Assembly: GCA_036171275.1 (NCBI GenBank) | Contig: JAVHQT010000105.1 | Location: forward strand, 1-64,000 | Length of the DNA: 64,000 bases | DNA from: PALSA-1006 sp036171275 | Lineage (GTDB): Bacteria > Pseudomonadota > Gammaproteobacteria > Burkholderiales > Gallionellaceae | Reading direction: 5' to 3' | In this document: positions 59,186-64,000 of the stretch, one piece after another | How the letters are laid out: each line of letters begins with the position of its first letter | How positions within the stretch are numbered: the first letter of the stretch is position 1 | Notes under the pieces: generated by a model | The model's input: the letters and a program-made list of their open reading frames with translations, nothing else | Told to the model about the DNA's origin: nothing | Database searches by the model: none | Position numbers and translations under genes: made by a program

Positions 59186-59316
59186 GCCGTTCGCCCTTTG
59201 TTTATTGAAGAACGATTATAACCAATTGATTTATATGGTATTTATTTCGTCATGGCTTAGCAAGGCTTGCTTGAGCCAGACTAATTAATCACCACGATCG
59301 GCATAATTCAGGGATT
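59186..59316. repeat. Long intergenic palindromic repeat (copy 8)
   Basis: GTTCGCCCTTTG near 59189, TAACCAATTGATT (59219-59231, exact IHF core) extended as TATATGGTATTTATTTCG, and CGGCATAATTCAGGGATTCC at the end, parallel to copy 7. Confidence 0.65.
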
Positions 59317-59321
59317 CCCTA

Positions 59322-59423
59322 ATGCTGGTTCATTTTTTAGATTATTTGGAATATCCGCAATCAGCTAGGCAGCAGCTAATTGCGGATAGTGAAGGCGTCA
59401 CGCTTGTCAGCAACTCAAAATAA
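59322..59423 (+). CDS. Possible 33-residue small protein, unverified
   Basis: ATG at 59322 opens 33 codons (MLVHFLDYLEYPQSARQQLI and on) with protein-like composition; AGGGA lies 7 nt before it. It coincides with a strong hairpin (59352-59388), so the apparent coding may be accidental or a remnant. No family recognised. Confidence 0.2.
   Translation: MLVHFLDYLEYPQSARQQLIADSEGVTLVSNSK
59352..59388. other. Strong inverted repeat downstream of chemoreceptor
   Basis: TATCCGCAAT (59352-59361) pairs with ATTGCGGATA (59379-59388), with inner AGCT/AGCT. A second pair, GCCGAGG (59469-59475) with CCTCGGC (59497-59503), lies just after clpA on the minus strand. Neither has a T-run; both could be terminators of uncommon type. 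Confidence 0.5.
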
Positions 59424-59519
59424 CGAAGTCAATTTAATTTTTAGTCACGTACTTATCGTTATATCCATGCCGAGGAAGTGGCTCTTTTGGCGCTGACCTC
59501 GGCTGATTTGTGACAAACG

Positions 59520-61781
59520 CTAAGCTTCAAGTGCCACCTCTTCAAACCCGAGTGTGACTTTGTCATTTTCAATGTCCACTGTCACTTTGCCACCGTTTGC
59601 TAAACGGCCGAACAGCAGCTCATCTGCCAGCGCAGAACGAATGGTGTCTTGAATCAATCGCGCCATCGGTCTTGCCCCCATCAATGGGTCAAAACCCTGT
59701 TTTGCCAAATGGTCTTTGAGCGCGTCGGTAAAGGTTGCGTCCACTTTTTTCTCTTGTAATTGTTCTTCCAGTTGCATGAGGAATTTGTCCACCACGCGCA
59801 GAATAACGGCTTTATCGAGCGGCGCAAAGGACACAATCGCGTCCAGCCGATTACGAAATTCTGGGGTAAACAGGCGTTTAATATCGATCATTTCGTCGCC
59901 AGTAACGGCAGACTTGGCGAAGCCAATTTGGGTTTTATTCAACGCTTCCGCTCCCGCATTGGTGGTCATAATAATCACCACGTTACGAAAATCGGCTTTC
60001 CGTCCGTTGTTGTCAGTCAGCGTGCCATGATCCATCACTTGCAGCAGAATATTGAACACATCTGGATGTGCTTTTTCAATTTCATCTAGCAACAACACGG
60101 AATGAGGCTGCTTGCTGATCATTTCTGTGAGCAAACCACCTTGATCGAAGCCAACATAGCCAGGCGGCGCACCAATTAAGCGTGAGACCGCGTGGCGTTC
60201 CATGTATTCCGACATATCAAAACGATGCAACGGCATCCCCATGACGAAAGCAAGTTGCCGTGCGACTTCGGTTTTACCCACGCCAGTAGGGCCGGAAAAC
60301 AAGAAGCTGCCAATCGGTTTTTGTGGATTGCCCAGTCCGCTGCGCGACATTTTGATGGCGCGCGCCAACACATCAATCGCTTTATCTTGCCCAAATACCG
60401 TGGCTTTCAAATCCCGATCCAGATTTTTTAAACTATTTCGATCATCGTGTGACACGGTACGGGTTGGAATGCGGGCAATTTTGGCAATAATTTCTTCAAT
60501 TTCATGCTTGCCAACCACTTTTTTCTGTTTCGATTTAGGCAAAATCCGCTGTGCTGCACCCGCTTCATCCAACACGTCAATCGCTTTGTCCGGCAAATGC
60601 CTGTCGTTGATAAAACGCGCCGATAATTCCGCCGCACTGGTAATGGCGGCGGCGCTAAATTTAATGCTGTGATGTTCTTCGAAACGCGTTTTTAAGCCCT
60701 TCAAGATTTCAATGGTTTCTTCCACTGATGGCTCAGCAACATCGACTTTTTGGAAACGCCGCGACAATGCAGAATCTTTCTCAAAAATACCGCGATATTC
60801 CTGATAAGTGGTCGCACCGATACACTTCAACACGCCGCTAGACAGGGCAGGCTTGAGCAAATTAGACGCATCCATCGTGCCACCGGAAGCCGCGCCCGCG
60901 CCAATTAGCGTATGAATTTCGTCGATAAATAACACGGCGTTGGGTGCATCTTTCAGCTCTTTCAATACGGCTTTTAAACGCTGCTCAAAGTCACCGCGAT
61001 ATTTTGTACCGGCCAGCAACGAACCCATATCCAGTGAATACACTTGCGCGTTTTTTAAAATATCCGGCACTTCACCAACCACAATACGTTGTGCCAACCC
61101 TTCCGCAATGGCGGTTTTACCAACACCCGCCTCGCCCACCAATAAAGGATTATTTTTGCGCCGCCGGCATAAAGTTTGAATGACGCGTTCCAACTCTAAC
61201 GTCCGCCCAATCAACGGGTCAATTTTGCCGGCAAGTGCGTAAGCATTTAAATCTAGGGTGTAATTTTTTAACGCGCTATCGGCGTTACTGGCTTTTTCAT
61301 TGTCAGACTCAGTGCTAGCTTTTTGTGTTTGTGTTTGTGGTTCTGCGCTAGCTCTCTGAATACCATGCGAAATATAATTAACCACGTCCAAACGGGTAAT
61401 TGCGCGCTGGTTCAAAAAATAAACCGCATGCGATTCTTTTTCACCGAACAACGCCACCAAAATGTTTGCGCCATTTACTTCTTTTTTGTTACTGGACTGC
61501 ACATGCAAAATGGCACGTTGAATCACGCGCTGAAAACCCATAGTCGGCTGGGTATCCAATTCGCCCACGCCAGGAACAGAAGGCGTATGCGTTTCAATAT
61601 GCTGTTCCAACACCGCGCGCAATTCTTCTAAATCTGCGCCGCAAGCCCGTAAAACATGCGACGCCGAAGGATTGTCTATCATCGCCAATAGCAAATACTC
61701 CACCGTAATAAACTCATAACGCTTTTGCCTTGCTGAGACAAAAGCGAGATGTAAGCTCACTTCAAGTTCCTGCGCAATCAT
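59520..61781 (-). CDS. clpA: ATP-dependent Clp protease ATP-binding subunit ClpA
   Basis: 753-residue unfoldase of ClpAP. Clp-N domain (1-145) contains the ClpS docking surface; AAA-1 P-loop GEAGVGKTA about residue 215 with VLFIDEIHTLIGAG; AAA-2 P-loop GPTGVGKTE about 493 with VLLLDEIEKAHPDV. No ClpB/ClpC-type long middle coiled coil is seen, so ClpA is right. The ClpP-binding IGF-type loop is seen as TQIGFAKSA (about 613-621). ATG overlaps the clpS stop (ATGA). Confidence 0.95.
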   Translation of the reverse strand: MIAQELEVSLHLAFVSARQKRYEFITVEYLLLAMIDNPSASHVLRACGADLEELRAVLEQHIETHTPSVPGVGELDTQPTMGFQRVIQRAILHVQSSNKKEVNGANILVALFGEKESHAVYFLNQRAITRLDVVNYISHGIQRASAEPQTQTQKASTESDNEKASNADSALKNYTLDLNAYALAGKIDPLIGRTLELERVIQTLCRRRKNNPLLVGEAGVGKTAIAEGLAQRIVVGEVPDILKNAQVYSLDMGSLLAGTKYRGDFEQRLKAVLKELKDAPNAVLFIDEIHTLIGAGAASGGTMDASNLLKPALSSGVLKCIGATTYQEYRGIFEKDSALSRRFQKVDVAEPSVEETIEILKGLKTRFEEHHSIKFSAAAITSAAELSARFINDRHLPDKAIDVLDEAGAAQRILPKSKQKKVVGKHEIEEIIAKIARIPTRTVSHDDRNSLKNLDRDLKATVFGQDKAIDVLARAIKMSRSGLGNPQKPIGSFLFSGPTGVGKTEVARQLAFVMGMPLHRFDMSEYMERHAVSRLIGAPPGYVGFDQGGLLTEMISKQPHSVLLLDEIEKAHPDVFNILLQVMDHGTLTDNNGRKADFRNVVIIMTTNAGAEALNKTQIGFAKSAVTGDEMIDIKRLFTPEFRNRLDAIVSFAPLDKAVILRVVDKFLMQLEEQLQEKKVDATFTDALKDHLAKQGFDPLMGARPMARLIQDTIRSALADELLFGRLANGGKVTVDIENDKVTLGFEEVALEA

Positions 61782-62089
61782 TGTGTTTCCTCCATCTGGC
61801 AGCGCAAGGGATGTCCATGCTGCGTTGCATATTGAGTGACCTGAACCACTTTAGTTTCGGCAATATCTTTACTATAAATGCCGCACACTGCCGAGCCTTC
61901 GTGATGAACTTTAAGCATAATTAATGTCGCGTCCTCAGGATTTTTTGCAAAAAACTTCTGCAAAACTTCAATCACAAATTCCATTGTCGTGAAATCATCA
62001 TTGAATAACAAGACTTTATAAACCGACGGAGGACGACTTTTACTCCGTTCCAACTCAATAACAGATTCATTTTGAATGCCAGTAGCCAT
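61778..62089 (-). CDS. clpS: ClpS adaptor
   Basis: 103-residue adaptor that delivers N-degron substrates to ClpAP. PPSVYKVLLFNDDFTTMEFVIEVL (about 20-43, in pieces) holds the NDD substrate-binding residues; the HHEG-like VHHEGSAVCGIY segment provides further ligand contacts. A GTG at 62104 would add five residues; ATG 62089 gives MATGIQNES, typical of the family. Upstream of clpA and translationally coupled to it. Confidence 0.94.
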   Translation of the reverse strand: MATGIQNESVIELERSKSRPPSVYKVLLFNDDFTTMEFVIEVLQKFFAKNPEDATLIMLKVHHEGSAVCGIYSKDIAETKVVQVTQYATQHGHPLRCQMEETQ

Positions 62090-62143
62090 AATTATTATTC
62101 TCACTTTTTTCTTGCTCGCATAATTGACGATTAAGGCGACTTT

Positions 62144-62183
62144 TTCAAGCCTAATTAAAAAAATTCAAGCCTAATTAAAAAAA
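62144..62183 (+). repeat. 20-bp direct repeat upstream of csp promoter
   Basis: TTCAAGCCTAATTAAAAAAA occurs twice in tandem (62144-62163, 62164-62183). The A-tracts just before the -35 box may act as an UP-element. Confidence 0.7.
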
Positions 62184-62197
62184 AATTTACGAAATGC

Positions 62198-62226
62198 TTG
62201 ACTACTGACGGTCAACCAAGTAAAAA
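62198..62226 (+). promoter_or_regulatory. Promoter of the cold-shock gene
   Basis: TTGACT (62198-62203), 17-nt spacer, TAAAAA (62221-62226). TTGAC and GTCAA (62211-62215) form an inverted repeat over the spacer. Predicted start near 62232, at the base of the leader stem. Confidence 0.6.
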
Positions 62227-62230
62227 GCCG

Positions 62231-62323
62231 CCGGGTGTTTGAATTAGAGTATCTGCAGTACTGGTTTCGCCATGTGCGGTCTTGGAATTCAAACAGTTTA
62301 ACGGGAATCCACCCGGTTTTTTT
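62231..62323 (+). promoter_or_regulatory. Structured cold-shock leader, possible attenuator/thermoswitch
   Basis: CCGGGTG (62231-62237) pairs with CACCCGG (62310-62316), and the adjoining TTTGAATT (62238-62245) pairs with AATTCAAA (62286-62293). Seven T (62317-62323) follow the closing arm, as in an intrinsic terminator, yet the coding start lies 18 nt further. Transcription may thus be attenuated in the leader, and relieved when the stem melts or cold-shock protein binds. Confidence 0.55.
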
Positions 62324-62340
62324 AGTAAGGAAGTTTTAAC

Positions 62341-62544
62341 ATGGCAAACGGTACAGTAAAGTGGTTCAATGATGCAAAAGGTTTTGGATTTATTACGCCT
62401 GATGATGGTAGCGAAGATTTGTTCGCGCACTTCTCTGCGATCAACATGAGCGGTTTTAAATCGCTTAAAGAAGGTCAAAAAGTGACTTTCGAAGTTGTTC
62501 AAGGTCCTAAGGGCAAACAAGCTTCAAACATCCAAGCGGGTTAA
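62341..62544 (+). CDS. Cold-shock protein (CspA family)
   Basis: 67-residue single cold-shock domain, an RNA chaperone and antiterminator. RNP1 KGFGFITP (16-23) and RNP2 LFAHFSAI (32-39; the family usually has VFVHFSAI) are present, with GTVKWFNDAKG at the start. AAGGA lies 9 nt before the ATG. It has a structured leader and its own terminator, so it is monocistronic; which Csp paralogue it is cannot be told. Confidence 0.95.
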   Translation: MANGTVKWFNDAKGFGFITPDDGSEDLFAHFSAINMSGFKSLKEGQKVTFEVVQGPKGKQASNIQAG

Positions 62545-62559
62545 TTTCCGACTGAATGC

Positions 62560-62592
62560 AAAAAACCCGCTACGAAAGTTGCGGGTTTTTTT
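62560..62592 (+). terminator. Terminator of the cold-shock gene
   Basis: AAAAAACCCGC (62560-62570) and GCGGGTTTTTT (62581-62591) with a C-GAAA-G capped loop. Confidence 0.95.
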
Positions 62593-62758
62593 GTTCTAAA
62601 ATTATTCTAAAAACATTTCTCAATCTGAGAGTGTTTTTTCAACTCAATTTCCAAACTTTGATTTTCATTTATTCACCTGCCTTCAGATCCCTTCTCGTTC
62701 GTTTGCGTCAGTTTGAACGCAAAAATTTTCGGTAACAATCCATTACACGAGGCTTAAT

Positions 62759-62995
62759 ATGCAGCCGATTGAATTTCAGCTAAAAAATGATTTTATTGAA
62801 TTAAATCAACTACTTAAGCTATCAGGTCTTTGCGATAGCGGCGGGGCCGGCAAAGTATTGGTGGCAGAAGGCGCAGTGGCGGTGAACGGCAAAATTGAAT
62901 TACGCAAAACTGCCAAAATTCGCGCCGGTCAACGGGTAACCTTGGGCACAATGCAGATTGATATTGTGGCCACACCGCTAACTGAACCAAACTGA
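62759..62995 (+). CDS. S4-domain RNA-binding protein (YbcJ-like)
   Basis: 78-residue protein consisting almost wholly of one S4 domain: FIELNQLLKLSGLCDSGGAGKVLVAEGAVAVNG (about 11-43, in pieces) followed by KTAKIRAGQRVTL. YbcJ/RlbA-like proteins are thought to bind RNA in ribosome assembly or repair; direct function here is not known. Lies 3 nt before arfB and probably is co-transcribed with arfB and yaeQ. Confidence 0.85.
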   Translation: MQPIEFQLKNDFIELNQLLKLSGLCDSGGAGKVLVAEGAVAVNGKIELRKTAKIRAGQRVTLGTMQIDIVATPLTEPN

Positions 62996-62998
62996 CCC

Positions 62999-63412
62999 AT
63001 GCTGTATATCGTGCATAACGTCAGTATTCCGCTGCGTGAGATTGAAATGAGAGCGGTACGAGCGCAAGGCGCAGGCGGACAAAACATCAATAAAGTGTCC
63101 AGCGCGGTGCATTTACGCTTTGAAATTGGCGCATCGTCCTTACCTGCCGACATTAAACAACGCTTATTGCAACTGAGCGATCAGCGCATCAGCAAAGACG
63201 GCGTGGCAATTATTAAGGCGCAAGAATTTCGCAGTCAGGATAAAAATCGCGGCGAAGCCTTACGGCGTTTGAAAGAATTGGTGTTGCACATTGCAATCTT
63301 GCCAACGCTGCGCCGTGCGACCCAACCCTCTCGCAACTCAAAGAAAAAGCGTGTCGAACATAAAGTGAGACGCGGCGTAATCAAAACGCTGCGCGCTCGA
63401 ATAACGGAGTAA
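62999..63412 (+). CDS. arfB: Alternative ribosome-rescue factor ArfB (YaeJ)
   Basis: 137-residue peptidyl-tRNA hydrolase rescuing stalled ribosomes without release-factor codon reading. The catalytic GGQ is at 26-28 in RAQGAGGQNINKVSS. The basic C-terminal tail (KKKRVEHKVRRGVIKTLRAR, about 113-134) is the helix that enters the empty mRNA channel, which distinguishes ArfB from release factors. Between the S4 gene and yaeQ. Confidence 0.95.
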   Translation: MLYIVHNVSIPLREIEMRAVRAQGAGGQNINKVSSAVHLRFEIGASSLPADIKQRLLQLSDQRISKDGVAIIKAQEFRSQDKNRGEALRRLKELVLHIAILPTLRRATQPSRNSKKKRVEHKVRRGVIKTLRARITE

Positions 63413-63414
63413 AG

Positions 63415-63963
63415 ATGGCAATCAAAGCAACTATTTTCAAAGTCAATCTACAAATCGCCGATATGGAACGGCATTATTACCAAGACCATGCGCTGACGTT
63501 GGCGCGTCATCCTTCTGAAACCGATGAACGAATGATGGTACGCCTGCTGGCGTTTGCTTTACACGCTCACGAATATTTGGAATTCGGGCAAGGGATGAAT
63601 GACGATGAGGAAGCCGATATCTGGCAAAAAGATCTCACGGGCTCGATTGAGCGCTGGATTGATGTTGGTATTCCCGACGAAAAATTGATTCGGAAAGCCT
63701 GTGGTCGTGCCAATCAGGTGGTGGTGTATTGCTACGGCGGGCGGGTAGCCGCAATGTGGTTCGCGCAAAATCAAGCACAATTTGAGCGCCAGAAAAATTT
63801 GAGCATCATCAATTTATCCCTAGAAAGCACACGGGAATTGGCAAAATTGGCGCAACGCAATATGAATTTGCAATGTACGATTCAGGATGATCAAGTTTGG
63901 TTAAGCGATGGCGTGCGCAGTGTGGAAGTGGCGCGGCAAGTGCTTAAAACGGCCGAAAAGTAA
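63415..63963 (+). CDS. yaeQ: YaeQ family protein
   Basis: 182-residue cytosolic protein of the YaeQ family, which has a PD-(D/E)xK nuclease-like fold but no proven activity. Recognised by MAIKATIFKVNLQIADMERHYYQDHALTLARHPSETDERMMVRLL (in pieces, residues 1-45), EADIWQKDLTGSIERWIDVGIPDEKLIRKACGRA and VVVYCYGGRVAAMWF. E. coli YaeQ was once tied to RfaH-like effects, later disputed. Starts 2 nt after arfB and ends at an IHF-like repeat. Confidence 0.9.
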   Translation: MAIKATIFKVNLQIADMERHYYQDHALTLARHPSETDERMMVRLLAFALHAHEYLEFGQGMNDDEEADIWQKDLTGSIERWIDVGIPDEKLIRKACGRANQVVVYCYGGRVAAMWFAQNQAQFERQKNLSIINLSLESTRELAKLAQRNMNLQCTIQDDQVWLSDGVRSVEVARQVLKTAEK

Positions 63964-63969
63964 CTTGAT

Positions 63970-63982
63970 TAAGTAATTGATT
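63970..63982 (-). repeat. IHF-core repeat copy (exact)
   Basis: TAAGTAATTGATT, extended as TTGATTATATTGAG; 6 nt after the yaeQ stop codon. TAACTTGATT just before it looks like a shortened second copy. Confidence 0.65.
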
Positions 63983-64000
63983 ATATTGAGTTTTTTAGTA

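Noticed and set aside
1..64000. CRISPR array, insertion sequence or prophage
   Set aside because: No spaced direct repeats, transposase, integrase or phage structural gene seen; the dispersed repeats are intergenic, irregularly spaced and far apart.

Overview
This window reads as one stretch of a moderately AT-rich bacterial chromosome of the beta/gamma-proteobacterial type. Several gene orders look more betaproteobacterial than gammaproteobacterial: lpxK-trm112-kdsB-adk behind exbB-exbD, rplM-rpsI-argC-DUF6776-bactofilin-erpA, a Mth938-like gene divergent from alaA, and a dihydrolipoyl dehydrogenase carrying its own lipoyl domain. LPS genes (lpxK, kdsB), TonB-ExbB-ExbD, L- and P-ring genes (flgH, flgI) and a chemoreceptor show a Gram-negative, probably motile cell. 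I cannot resolve genus or order from sequence alone. I see no prophage, insertion sequence, CRISPR array or rRNA operon. There are two assembly gaps (47603-47612 and 58295-58394).

Layout. 1-6.7 kb: a secreted SUMF1-like protein, alaA, a Mth938-like protein, a VanZ-like membrane protein, a divergent pseudouridine synthase, a VF530 protein and an AmpG-type permease. 6.8-9.6 kb: a 919-residue protein built almost wholly from 59 uninterrupted 14-residue modules, the most unusual gene here. 9.9-17.4 kb: uvrC-pgsA, tRNA-Pro and the leftward exbB-exbD-lpxK-trm112-kdsB-adk cluster. 17.4-18.1 kb: a gene-free block with four DnaA-box matches, an IHF-consensus site and AT-rich DNA. 18-21 kb: tonB and a TonB-dependent receptor. 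21.4-29.2 kb: a pentapeptide-repeat protein and flgGHIJKL. 29.7-38.2 kb: yqaA, lpdA, and the conserved rlmE-ftsH-folP-glmM block with divergent yhbY. 38.4-43.9 kb: folC-SPOR-cvpA-purF and an M17 peptidase. 44-47.4 kb: erpA, bactofilin, DUF6776, argC, rpsI, rplM (leftward). 47.9-64 kb: ppiD, an ABC-F protein, a redox group (old yellow enzyme, YceI, cytochrome b561, pirin, LysR), hda, a gap-interrupted chemoreceptor, clpA-clpS, a cold-shock gene with a structured leader, and an S4 protein-arfB-yaeQ group.

The second striking theme is intergenic. I count 22 sites, outside genes or touching only stop codons, that match the IHF consensus WATCAANNNNTTR exactly (15) or with one mismatch (7). Many share a longer core, TAACTNATTGATTATATTGA or TAACTAATTGATTTATATGA. 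Six lie inside a larger, palindrome-bearing repeat of about 100-160 bp, recognised at eight places. This resembles in design the REP/BIME elements with IHF sites known in enterobacteria, but the sequence differs and I do not recognise the family.

Functionally the window is mostly housekeeping: envelope biogenesis, folate and purine synthesis, proteostasis (FtsH, ClpAP-ClpS, PpiD), ribosome maturation and rescue (RlmE, YhbY, ArfB, pseudouridine synthase), DNA repair and replication control (UvrC, Hda). The novelty lies in the 14-residue-repeat protein, the IHF-core repeat family, the DnaA-box cluster and the cold-shock leader.
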